Shown here piece after piece: positions 26,549-34,553 of a stretch of 64,000 nt of DNA. A program made the position numbers and the translations under genes. Positions within the stretch are counted from its first letter, which is position 1; the number at the start of each line of letters is the position of its first letter. Under the pieces are notes generated by a model. The model did no database searches, was not told the origin of the DNA, and saw only the letters and a list, made by a program, of their open reading frames with translations. Origin of the DNA: Planctomycetota bacterium (lineage in GTDB: Bacteria > Planctomycetota > J058); the NCBI GenBank assembly GCA_023954375.1, contig JAMLIC010000028.1:55413-119412 (forward strand), read 5' to 3'.

Positions 26549-28811
26549 CGAGCCCGAACCTGCGCGCGCGCGCCGTCACCTGCTCCTCGAGCGCCAGCCC
26601 CTGCGCGGCCACCTCGGCGTCGACCTCGAGCCGGAGCAGCGCCCGCGCCCCGCCCGGGTCGCCCCCGCCCAGCGCGAGGACGCCGCGGGCCAGCCGCTCC
26701 TTCTCGGCCGGCGGGAAGTAGCCGAACGCCAGCCGCAGGGCCGGGAGCGCCACGAGGAAGCCGCGCCGGTCGAGCCCCGCGAGCGCCTCGTCGACGGCCG
26801 CGACGAGCCCGCGCGCCTCGAGCACCTCCTCGCGCGCCAGGCAGAAGAGGCCGAGCAGGAAGTCGCCCAGCCTCGCCGGCAGGGCCGCCGCGCGCACGGC
26901 GCGCACCGCCTCGGCCTCGGCCGCGGCCGGGTCGTCGAAGCCGCCGGCGGCCCACAGGAACCCGAGCGCCGCGCCCCGCAGGGCCGGCGGGGCGCCGGGG
27001 TCGTGGGCGCAGCGGCCGTGGACGGCGAGCGCGCGGGCGCGGTCGAGGCGCAGCCCCCGCCCCTGGCGGAGCGCGTCGCGCAGCGCGGCCACGGCGCGCA
27101 CCTCGCCGTCGTCGGCGGCGGTCGTCGTCCCCTGCACGCGCTCGACGAGCCACAGCCCGCGCTCGAAGGCCGCCTCGAGCACGCGCGCCAGCGGCGCGGC
27201 GCCGGCCGCGCCGAGGAGGGCGCCGTGGCGCCAGAGCGCGAGCAGCGCCGCGAGCGCGTCGCCGAGCGCCACGAGCGACGGCTCGGCGCCGACGGCGCGG
27301 CCGACCTGCTCGAGCACGCGCGCGCCCAGGGCCTCGATCCCGGTGAAGGCCGCCTCGGCCAGGAGCGCGGCCAGCGGCGCGAGCCGGCCGCCGGCCGCGA
27401 GGAGCGCCTCCTCCAGCCGCGCCGTCGCCGCGGCGTCGAGCGTCGCGCCGTACCCCGCCGCCTCGATCAGCGCCGCCTCGGCCTCGAGGCGGTGCACGAG
27501 CGTCCAGGTCTCCTCCAGGGCGCCGTCCCCCGGCCCCGCGGGGCCGGCCTCCCGCACGAAGCCCGGGACCCGCAGGACCCGCAGGCGGTGGAGGACGCGG
27601 CTGGCCGGCAGGCGCTCGACGAGCGACAGCGTGACCCGCCGCGGCGCGCGCGCCGGCGTGAGGTCGTGGGCCGCGAGCTCGGCCTCGACGTCGGCCAGGA
27701 GCGGCGGCCGCGGCGTCCCCGCGGCGAGGGCGCCGGCGCGCTCGCCCGAGAAGGCGGCCACGACCTCGACCAGGAGCGGGTCGGTGCGCGGCGCGAGCGG
27801 CCCGCGCCGCGACCAGGGGAGCGGCGCCTCGAGGGCGTCCTTCACCCACGCCGCGGCGATGCCGTCGAGGACGTCGGCGCGGGTGACGACGGCGTGCCCG
27901 CGGAGGTCGCGCAGGCCCTGCGCGTGGGCCCAGGCGGCGATCAGGTCGGCGGCCGACAGCGGCTGCCTCCTGCGGCGCAGGCGCGCGGCGGCCTCGCCCA
28001 GGAGCGCCTCGGCCGCGCGCTCGGGGCCGAGGTCCCACACCGCCTGGTAGAAGGCGGGCGAGGGCATGCCGGCCTCGTAGCCGACGAAGCTGTCGAGCCG
28101 GTGGAACGTGTAGGGGACCAGGTAGCTGCCGGCGCGGGCGCCCGCGGGCGGGGCGGGGGTCTCGGGCCAGCCGGGCGGGGCCTCGCGCCAGGCGCGCTCG
28201 AGGAAGGGCGCGTGGAAGCCGCCGCACACGACGACGACGTCGCCCCCCTGCGCGGCCGCCCAGCCGATGCAGCGGGTCATGAAGGCCTCGCGCGCGCGGT
28301 CGCGCTCGCCCACCGGCTCGTCCCGGCGCACCTGCTCGAAGTAGGCCCTCAGGCGCCCTGCGAGGTCGTCGCACGGCTGCTCGAACAGGTGGTCCCACAG
28401 GGCGTCCGGCTCGTCCACGCCCAGGCGGGCGGCCAGGGCCTCGCGCGCGCCGGGGCGGCGGCCGTGGTGGTCGGCGTAGCGGTTCCTGACGTCGTGGAAG
28501 GCCTCGTGCCAGGCCGGCAGGTCCATGAACCGCGCCTCGGCGCCGGCGCGGCGAGCCGCCTCGAGGGCCACCCACTCGGGCGATGAGTCGCAGAAGGGCG
28601 ACCACGAGGCGCGCGTGGCGCCGTCGTGCGCGCAGAAGGAGAAGATCGCCACCGGGAGGCGGTGACCGAGGGCCAGCTCGCCGAGCCGGCCGTTCATGTC
28701 GGCCGGCCCCTCGATCAGGACGAAGCGCGGGCGCACGGCCTCGACCGTCCTCGCGACGAGGCGCGCGCAGGCCGGGCTGTGGTGGCGGACGCCGACGACG
28801 TGGACGCTCAC
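26541..28811 (-). CDS. DUF5682 family protein, YehM-like
   Basis: The 756-residue product starts at GTG 28811 (MSVHVVGVRHHSPACARL) overlapping the MoxR stop by 4 nt. The N-terminal 270 residues carry VLIEGPADMNGRL, DLPAWHEAFHDVR and VVVVCGGFHAPFLE. This pattern recalls TraB/ChaN-type putative metal-dependent hydrolases, although that relation is my inference. The rest is a long alpha-helical region with repeated LARVLEAAFERGL-like segments. There is no signal or membrane segment. It is probably the central client-facing or scaffold subunit of the MoxR-VWA system. Confidence 0.82.
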   Translation of the reverse strand: MSVHVVGVRHHSPACARLVARTVEAVRPRFVLIEGPADMNGRLGELALGHRLPVAIFSFCAHDGATRASWSPFCDSSPEWVALEAARRAGAEARFMDLPAWHEAFHDVRNRYADHHGRRPGAREALAARLGVDEPDALWDHLFEQPCDDLAGRLRAYFEQVRRDEPVGERDRAREAFMTRCIGWAAAQGGDVVVVCGGFHAPFLERAWREAPPGWPETPAPPAGARAGSYLVPYTFHRLDSFVGYEAGMPSPAFYQAVWDLGPERAAEALLGEAAARLRRRRQPLSAADLIAAWAHAQGLRDLRGHAVVTRADVLDGIAAAWVKDALEAPLPWSRRGPLAPRTDPLLVEVVAAFSGERAGALAAGTPRPPLLADVEAELAAHDLTPARAPRRVTLSLVERLPASRVLHRLRVLRVPGFVREAGPAGPGDGALEETWTLVHRLEAEAALIEAAGYGATLDAAATARLEEALLAAGGRLAPLAALLAEAAFTGIEALGARVLEQVGRAVGAEPSLVALGDALAALLALWRHGALLGAAGAAPLARVLEAAFERGLWLVERVQGTTTAADDGEVRAVAALRDALRQGRGLRLDRARALAVHGRCAHDPGAPPALRGAALGFLWAAGGFDDPAAAEAEAVRAVRAAALPARLGDFLLGLFCLAREEVLEARGLVAAVDEALAGLDRRGFLVALPALRLAFGYFPPAEKERLARGVLALGGGDPGGARALLRLEVDAEVAAQGLALEEQVTARARRFGLDG

Positions 28812-29941
28812 CGCGGGAGCCGGTGGCGGGCCTCGTGGAACGCGCGCCAGTGGGCCCCGCTCATCCGGGCCGCGCGCTGCTCGAAGTAGGCGCGCAGCCG
28901 CCGCAGGTCCTCCGCGCCCTCCTTGACCGCCGCGCCGACGATGCAGTCGACGAGGTCGGCCGGCGTCGCGTCGCCGCGGCCGAGGAAGTGCGCCTGCACG
29001 CCGACGGCGTGGGCCACCGAGACCGCCTCGGCGGTGGACATGGCGCTGCTCGGCCGCTCGAGCGCCTGGCCCTCGGCCGTCTGACCCGCGCGCAGCTCGC
29101 GGAAGGTCGTCACCAGGAGCTCGAGCACGTCCTCGGGCGGGACGCGCGGCACGCCCGAGCGCGCGAGCAGCCGGCCGGCCTCCTCGCGCACGAGCGCCAT
29201 CTCGGTGGCCGCGTCGGGGATCGGGAACACCGTCTCGAAGTTGAAGCGGCGCCTCAGCGCGGCGCTCATCTCGTTGACGCCGCGGTCGCGCGTGTTGGCC
29301 GTGGCGATCACGTTCCACCCGTCGCGCGCGAACAGGAGCCCCTCGTCGCCCGGCAGCTCGGGGAGCGCCAGGACGCGGTCGGAGAGGACCGAGAGGAGCG
29401 AGTCCTGCACCTCGAGCGGGCAGCGGGTGAGCTCCTCGAAGCGCACGAGGTGCCCCTCCTTCATCCCCGTGTGGAGCGGCGCGGGGACGAGCGCGCGCGG
29501 CGTGGGCCCCTCGGCCAGGAGCAGGGCGTAGTTCCAGGAGTACTTGATCTGGTCCTCGGTCGTGGCCGCGCCGCCCTGGATCGTGAGCGTCGAGCGGCCG
29601 GAGATCGCCGCGGCGAGCAGCTCCGACAGGAGCGACTTGGCCGTGCCCGGCTCCCCCACGAGCATGAGCCCGCGGTTGGTCGCCAGCGTGACCATGGCCC
29701 GGTCGACGAGCGCCGCGTCGCCCACGAACTTCTTGCGCACGCCCAGCGCCTCGTCGCCGAGGACGAACGCCCGCACCGCCCGGGGCGTGAGCGCCCAGCC
29801 GGGCGGCCGCGGGCCGTCGTCGCCCGCGCGCAGGCGCGCGAGCTCGTCGGCGTAGGTGACCTCCGCCGGCGGGCGCTGGAGGGCCGCCGGCTCGACGGCC
29901 GGGGCGGCGGTGGCCGGCTCGGGCCTGCGCGCGCGGGCCAC
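28808..29941 (-). CDS. MoxR-type AAA ATPase, YehL-like
   Basis: The 377-residue AAA ATPase has Walker A in VGEPGTAKSLL (about 93-103). The Walker B position reads HLVRFEELT, so Glu-Glu replaces the usual Asp-Glu. Sensor 1 is IATANTRD, and the arginine-finger segment is ALRRRFNFE. A Pro/Ala-rich N-terminal tail of 50 residues precedes the core, and the lid domain fills the C-terminus. MoxR proteins act with VWA partners as chaperone-like remodellers. It begins with GTG 1 nt after the WGR-DUF4132 stop and ends by overlapping the DUF5682 start, so subunits are likely made in fixed proportion. Confidence 0.92.
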   Translation of the reverse strand: MARARRPEPATAAPAVEPAALQRPPAEVTYADELARLRAGDDGPRPPGWALTPRAVRAFVLGDEALGVRKKFVGDAALVDRAMVTLATNRGLMLVGEPGTAKSLLSELLAAAISGRSTLTIQGGAATTEDQIKYSWNYALLLAEGPTPRALVPAPLHTGMKEGHLVRFEELTRCPLEVQDSLLSVLSDRVLALPELPGDEGLLFARDGWNVIATANTRDRGVNEMSAALRRRFNFETVFPIPDAATEMALVREEAGRLLARSGVPRVPPEDVLELLVTTFRELRAGQTAEGQALERPSSAMSTAEAVSVAHAVGVQAHFLGRGDATPADLVDCIVGAAVKEGAEDLRRLRAYFEQRAARMSGAHWRAFHEARHRLPR

Positions 29942-29942
29942 C

Positions 29943-32900
29943 TCAAACCCTCGCCTTCTCGCCGAGCGCCTGCAGGTCCTTGAGGACCTCGCTCACGGCG
30001 ATCGGCGGCACGTCGGCCAGGGGCATGGCGCGCTTGCGCTCGGGGTAGTCCTGCGGCCCGTGGAGATCGGCGAGGAAGTAGACGCTCGCGACCTCCTGGT
30101 CGTCCCAGTCGACGAGCGACGCCCCGATCGGGATCCCGTCGTACTCGGCCACGGCGGTGACGTTCGCCCCGGGAAACGGCTTCGAGTGGGCGAACACGCA
30201 GCCGGCGTCCTGCGGGACGCCGCGCTCCCAGCCGCAGCGGTCGAGGACGCTCCACACGGCCGTCGCCGGCAGCTTCTTGCCGGCGAGGCGCGAGATCACG
30301 CTCCCCTCGCGCTCGGCCGGCTCGAGCTCGAGCACCGGGCGCCCGAGCTGCGGGAAGGGCGGCAGGAGCTCGTAGTCGCCGAACACCTGCCCCCAGCGGG
30401 CGCGCTGCTCGTCGGTCAGCTCGAGCGGATGCACGACCCCCACCGCCTCGACGCCGTCGAGCGTCGTGGCCTCGTCGTCGTGGTCGGCGTAGGTCGCGTC
30501 CTCGGTGACGCGGAAGGTCGTGACGAGCGCGCCCGCCGCGTCGTGGCCGCCGAGGACGAGCAGGCGCACGAGGTGCGTCATGAGGGGGTGGCGCACGAGC
30601 AGGAGCTCGAAGTCGGCGCGCCGCCACCGGCGCCCGGTGACCATTGCCTGCTCCAGCCGCTCGGCCTGGATCTTCGCCACCTCCTTGACCTGCTTCTTCA
30701 GCGCCTTCCAGTCGGCGACGGCCTGCTCGGCCTTCTCGCGGTCGTCCTTCGCGCCCGACTTCGGCAGGTCGCCCACGAGCTTGCCCGCCGGGTCGCGGAG
30801 CATGGGCTTCATGTCGGGGCCGAGGACGAACGAGAACTGCCGGGGGCCGAGGTCGAACACGCGCGCGCCGCGCTCGTCGAGGTCGCAGTCGGGGACGATC
30901 CGGTCCTCCAGCTCCGGCCGCGTCAGCCCGCGGTCCCTGGCGATCGCCTCCATGAGCTCCTGGGCCCGGGCCTTCAAACCCTTGAACTTGAGCTTCTGGG
31001 CGATCCCGTTCAGCTGCATGAGGGCCACGTCGGAGCCGATCGCCCGCAGGCACTCGAGCCCGGTCACGGCGCGCGCGTGCTGGCTCTCGCCGGGCCAGGC
31101 GCGCACGAGGGGCGTCAGGCGCATGGCCGCGCCGTCGCCGCCGAGGAGGCCGAGGGCGAGCATGGCCCACTTCTCCTTGCTCGGCGCCCCCTCGCCCAGC
31201 CACTGCTCGAACAGCCGCCAGGCGAAGGCGTCGAGGCTGGCGCGGTCGGCGTGCTGGCGCAGGGCCGCCGCCGTCGGGTGCGGCGCCTCGAGCGTGGAGG
31301 CGCGGAGGGCCGCGAGGGCCACCTCGACGTGCGCGTCCCCGAGCCGCCCGCCGTCGAGGACGATCGGCGGGAGCTCGGCCGGCTTGACCCAGGCGGGCGT
31401 CGCGCCCGCCTTCTTGCCCGTCGGCGCGGCGAGCCAGGCCGGCGCGGCCTCGAGCGGCGCGTAGACGCGCTCCTCGCGGTCGAGCACGAGCGCGCGCACC
31501 CGCGCGGCGACCTCCGGCGGGGCCGCGTCGACCGCCGCCCGGAGGAGGTCCTCGTGGCCGGCGCGTCTCCGCTGGCGCAGGAGGTCCACGGCCGCCTCGG
31601 CCAGGGCGCCCCGCCCGGCGGCCACGGGCACGAGCCCGGCCACGGCGTGCTCGGGATGGGCCTCGAGCCACTCGCCGGCCCCGCGCGGCGCCTTCGACGA
31701 GCGGCGCAGCTCGAGCATGTGCGGCGCGGCCTGGGGCGCCCGGACGCGCGCCAGCTCGGCCACGAGCGCCTCGGCCTCCTCCTTCTTGTTGACCTCGAGG
31801 ATCGAGTCGCGCACGACGTCCAGGGCGGCCAGCTCCGTGTGGGCGAGCCAGCCGCGCACGTGGTCGGGGCGCCGCAGGCGCAGCCCCAGGCGGCGCAGGT
31901 GGTGCTGGACGAGCTCGGGGCTCCCCAGGCCGAAGACGATGGCCTGCGGCCGCTGGTAGTGGTCGTGCCAGTCCTCGGGGAAGTGCCTGTCCGGCCAGCT
32001 CTCGACCAGCGCCAGGAGGTCGTCGTGGAGGCCGCCCAGGGCGGCGGCCAGGTACGCCTCGGGGGGGCCAGCGTGGTAGCGGTCGCTCGGCCACGTCGCG
32101 GGGTCGAGCTTGCCCCGGCAGCGAGCGCGCAGCGGCGCCCGCTCGGCGGGCGACAGGTAGGGGACCAGCGCCAGGAACCCGTCGAGCAGCGGCGACGGCT
32201 CCTGGATGAAGGCGGGGCCGCCGGCGGTGCTACGCAACGCGAGCCCGAGCGCCTTGTCGGGGCCGAGGAGGGTGACGAGCGGAACGGCGACGAGCGGGGG
32301 CAGGTGGCAGTCGACCGCGCCGAGCAGGGCGGCCGCCTCGGCCGCGTCCACCCCGCCGTCGAAGCGCTCCTGCTCGAGGCCGGCCAGGGCGTCCTTCGCC
32401 TTGCGGTCGCGCCGCGCGCGGGTCATGGCCTCGAGCCAGAAGTGCGCCTCCTCGCGCGTCATGGCCGGCGTGAGCTCGCAGGCGCTCCAGTTCCAGTCCC
32501 AGCCGTAGCCCTCGACCCGCACGCGGCGCGCGCGCGCGACGCAGGCCGCCGGGTCGAAGGGCGCGGCGGGCGTCCGGTCGAGGGGAGGGAGGTCGCGCCA
32601 GGTGGCCCGGCGCCAGTCGGCCGGGTCGAGGTCGATCCCGACGCCAGGCGCGGGAGCGGGAGCAGGAGCGGGAGCGGGCGCGGGAGCGGGAGCGGGAGCG
32701 GGAGCGGGAGCGGGCGCAGGCGCAGGAGCGGCCTTCGCCGACGGCTTGCGGGCGCGGGCCGGCGCGGCCGCCACGGCGGTCGGCGGCGCGGCGGCGCTCA
32801 TGGCCACCTCCTGGTAGCCCTTGCGCAGCTTCTCCTGGACCAGGGCGTCGTGCGAGGCCCGGGCCTCGACCTCGCTGGCGAAGTCCTTGGTCTTCGTCTG

Positions 32901-33011
32901 GCCCTTGGTGCCGACGCGCCCCCACTCGACCGTGGTCGACATGCCGTCGAGGGTGATCGCCCAGAACTTGTTCGAGGTCCCCTCGGTGAACGTGAACTCG
33001 CGGCGGCTCAT
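29943..33011 (-). CDS. WGR domain plus DUF4132 protein, YehI/MolR-like
   Basis: The 1022-residue protein starts at ATG 33011 (MSRREFTFTEGTSNKFW), overlapping the preceding stop as ATGA. Residues 1-75 form a WGR domain with the signature VEWGRVGTKGQTKTKDF; in PARP proteins this fold binds nucleic-acid ends. An Ala-Pro low-complexity linker (about 85-125) joins it to a long helical, HEAT-like body. The DUF4132 C-terminus (about 840-1022) contains RRWRRADFELLLVRHPLM and VLDRCGWERG. It corresponds to E. coli YehI. It may recruit the MoxR-VWA machine to nucleic acid, which is inference. Confidence 0.87.
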   Translation of the reverse strand: MSRREFTFTEGTSNKFWAITLDGMSTTVEWGRVGTKGQTKTKDFASEVEARASHDALVQEKLRKGYQEVAMSAAAPPTAVAAAPARARKPSAKAAPAPAPAPAPAPAPAPAPAPAPAPAPAPGVGIDLDPADWRRATWRDLPPLDRTPAAPFDPAACVARARRVRVEGYGWDWNWSACELTPAMTREEAHFWLEAMTRARRDRKAKDALAGLEQERFDGGVDAAEAAALLGAVDCHLPPLVAVPLVTLLGPDKALGLALRSTAGGPAFIQEPSPLLDGFLALVPYLSPAERAPLRARCRGKLDPATWPSDRYHAGPPEAYLAAALGGLHDDLLALVESWPDRHFPEDWHDHYQRPQAIVFGLGSPELVQHHLRRLGLRLRRPDHVRGWLAHTELAALDVVRDSILEVNKKEEAEALVAELARVRAPQAAPHMLELRRSSKAPRGAGEWLEAHPEHAVAGLVPVAAGRGALAEAAVDLLRQRRRAGHEDLLRAAVDAAPPEVAARVRALVLDREERVYAPLEAAPAWLAAPTGKKAGATPAWVKPAELPPIVLDGGRLGDAHVEVALAALRASTLEAPHPTAAALRQHADRASLDAFAWRLFEQWLGEGAPSKEKWAMLALGLLGGDGAAMRLTPLVRAWPGESQHARAVTGLECLRAIGSDVALMQLNGIAQKLKFKGLKARAQELMEAIARDRGLTRPELEDRIVPDCDLDERGARVFDLGPRQFSFVLGPDMKPMLRDPAGKLVGDLPKSGAKDDREKAEQAVADWKALKKQVKEVAKIQAERLEQAMVTGRRWRRADFELLLVRHPLMTHLVRLLVLGGHDAAGALVTTFRVTEDATYADHDDEATTLDGVEAVGVVHPLELTDEQRARWGQVFGDYELLPPFPQLGRPVLELEPAEREGSVISRLAGKKLPATAVWSVLDRCGWERGVPQDAGCVFAHSKPFPGANVTAVAEYDGIPIGASLVDWDDQEVASVYFLADLHGPQDYPERKRAMPLADVPPIAVSEVLKDLQALGEKARV
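32651..32730. repeat. GGGAGC hexanucleotide repeat inside the WGR-DUF4132 gene
   Basis: About 13 hexamers of GGGAGC with GGGCGC variants encode an Ala-Pro linker on the minus strand. The unit is the reverse complement of the hexamer in copA, so the two unrelated genes share the same microsatellite. Confidence 0.85.
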
Positions 33012-33505
33012 CGGCCCTGCTCCTTGGTGAGGACCAGGCGCCCCGCCGGCTCCCAGGCCGGCCCGCGCCGCTCGAACGAGGTCATCACCAGGCGCTGCGC
33101 GCCCTCGAGCGTGAGCACGATCCGCTCGGGGCCGGCGACCTCGTGCGCCCACTCGAGCGTCAGGGCGTCGCCCTCGGCGCGCGCCTCGAACGAGGTCACC
33201 TCGCCCAGGCTGTCCAGCCACGTCCCGCCGTAGCGGCCGCCGCCGAGCGGGCGCAGGTAGGCCTGCACCTCGTAAGCGCCGCCGCCGCCCGTGCGAGCGA
33301 ACGCCAGGGCCAGGAAGCGCTCGCCCAGCGCCCAGCTGAACCCGGCGAAGACGAGCGCGTCCTTGCCCCCGACCTGGCCCTCGCCCGACCAGGCGCCCAC
33401 GAGGCGGTCGAGCGCGACGTCGCGCGGCGGCCCGCGGTCCTGGGCCGCGGCGGGGGCGAGGGCGAGGCCGGCGCCCAGGACGAGCGCGAGGACGAGGTTG
33501 CGCAT
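33008..33505 (-). CDS. Small secreted protein, lead gene of the WGR/MoxR/VWA operon
   Basis: A 165-residue precursor has a clear Sec signal (MRNLVLALVLGAGLALAPAAAQ) and a compact beta-rich body starting VGAWSGEGQVGG, then ALVFAGFSWALGERFLALAF and LRPLGGGRYGGTWLD. This resembles DUF1579-like or lipocalin-like calycins, but I cannot assign it firmly. GGAGG lies before the ATG. Its stop overlaps the WGR-DUF4132 start by 4 nt, so it is the first cistron of the operon. A secreted product in front of a cytoplasmic ATPase system is unexpected. Confidence 0.75.
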   Translation of the reverse strand: MRNLVLALVLGAGLALAPAAAQDRGPPRDVALDRLVGAWSGEGQVGGKDALVFAGFSWALGERFLALAFARTGGGGAYEVQAYLRPLGGGRYGGTWLDSLGEVTSFEARAEGDALTLEWAHEVAGPERIVLTLEGAQRLVMTSFERRGPAWEPAGRLVLTKEQGR

Positions 33506-33523
33506 GGGTGACCTCCGGCAGGG

Positions 33524-33552
33524 ACGCTAGTGTCGGCGCGCGTCGGCCGCAA
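33524..33552 (-). promoter_or_regulatory. Putative promoter of the WGR/MoxR/VWA operon
   Basis: On the minus strand TTGCGG (33552-33547) and TAGCGT (33529-33524) are spaced exactly 17 nt. Transcription would start about 12 nt before the ATG at 33505. It lies back to back with the ABC operon promoter. Confidence 0.45.
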
Positions 33553-33570
33553 GTCGGGCGGGGGTGTTCG

Positions 33571-33599
33571 TTGCGCGACCTGCATCGGGCCCGTAGCAT
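33571..33599 (+). promoter_or_regulatory. Putative promoter of the ABC transporter operon
   Basis: TTGCGC (33571-33576) and TAGCAT (33594-33599) are spaced 17 nt, with a GAGGGG ribosome site at 33611-33616 before the TTG start. It mirrors the divergent promoter in spacing and in the TAGCxT box. Confidence 0.45.
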
Positions 33600-33620
33600 C
33601 CGCGCCCGCGGAGGGGCCGG

Positions 33621-34553
33621 TTGATCGAGGTCAGGGGCCTGCAGAAGCGCTTCGGACCCACCGAGGCGGTGCGTCGCGTCGACCTCCAGGTCGGCGCCGG
33701 CGAGTGCTTCGGGCTCATCGGCCCGAACGGCGCCGGCAAGACCACCACGCTCAAGGCGCTGGCGACGCTGATCAAGCCCGACCGGGGCGTGCTCACCGTC
33801 GACGGGATCGACGTGGTCGCCGAGCCGCGGCAGGTGCGGCGGATCGTCGGCTACATGCCCGACATCTTCCAGTCCTACGGGGACCTCAAGGTCATCCACT
33901 ACCTCGACTACTTCGCCGGCCTGGTCGGGCTCGACCGGGAGCGCCGCGTCAAGCAGGTCGAGGAGGTGCTCGAGCTCGTCGACCTCCAGCCCAAGCGCGA
34001 CGCGCTCGTCGGCGGCCTGTCGCGCGGCGTCAAGCAGCGGCTGTGCCTCGCCAAGACGCTCCTGCACGACCCGAAGGTGCTGCTCCTCGACGAGCCGGCG
34101 AGCGGCCTCGACCCGCGGGCGCGCATCGAGATCCGCGTCCTGCTCAAGGTGCTCCGCAGCGACATGGGCAAGACCATCATCATCTCCAGCCACATCCTCG
34201 AGGACCTCGAGGAGATCTGCGACCGGGTGGCCGTCATCGAGGCCGGGACGGTGGCCGCCGTGGGGGAGGTGGCCGCCCTGAAGGAGACCGCCCGCCGCGG
34301 CCGGCGCTACCTCCTCGAGCCGAGGGACGACCCGCAGAAGGTCGCCGAGGCGCTGGCGGCGCGCGCCGACCTGATCGCCGAGGCGGCGGTCGACGGCCGG
34401 CGGGTGCGCATCACGCCGGCCGAGGCCGTGACGTCCGAGGCGCAGGTGCTGCGGCTCCTCCTCGACGAGGGGATCGGCCTGCGCGCGTTCCGCGAGGAGG
34501 TCCCCGACCTCCACGAGGTCTTCCTGGAGCTGACCAGTGGCGAGGTCTCCTGA
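33621..34553 (+). CDS. ABC exporter ATP-binding protein
   Basis: The 310-residue ATPase powers an ABC-2 type exporter. Walker A is GPNGAGKTTTL, the Q-loop region is MPDIFQSYGDLKV, the signature appears as LSRGVKQRLCLAKTLL (normally LSGGQ), Walker B is VLLLDEPASGLD, and the H-loop is IIISSH. The C-terminal 80 residues are a typical accessory domain. It starts at TTG behind GAGGGG. It overlaps the permease gene by 17 nt. Confidence 0.92.
   Translation: MIEVRGLQKRFGPTEAVRRVDLQVGAGECFGLIGPNGAGKTTTLKALATLIKPDRGVLTVDGIDVVAEPRQVRRIVGYMPDIFQSYGDLKVIHYLDYFAGLVGLDRERRVKQVEEVLELVDLQPKRDALVGGLSRGVKQRLCLAKTLLHDPKVLLLDEPASGLDPRARIEIRVLLKVLRSDMGKTIIISSHILEDLEEICDRVAVIEAGTVAAVGEVAALKETARRGRRYLLEPRDDPQKVAEALAARADLIAEAAVDGRRVRITPAEAVTSEAQVLRLLLDEGIGLRAFREEVPDLHEVFLELTSGEVS

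Noticed and set aside
23490..33011. Reading the MoxR/VWA cassette as a known VMAP-type ternary conflict system
   Set aside because: No VMAP protein, peptidase effector or toxin domain is present; the gene content fits the yeh-type set instead.
29943..33233. Long plus-strand frame opposite the WGR-DUF4132 gene
   Set aside because: It lacks any domain, is His/Arg/Leu-rich in the antisense manner of GC-rich genes, and conflicts with an unmistakable family protein.
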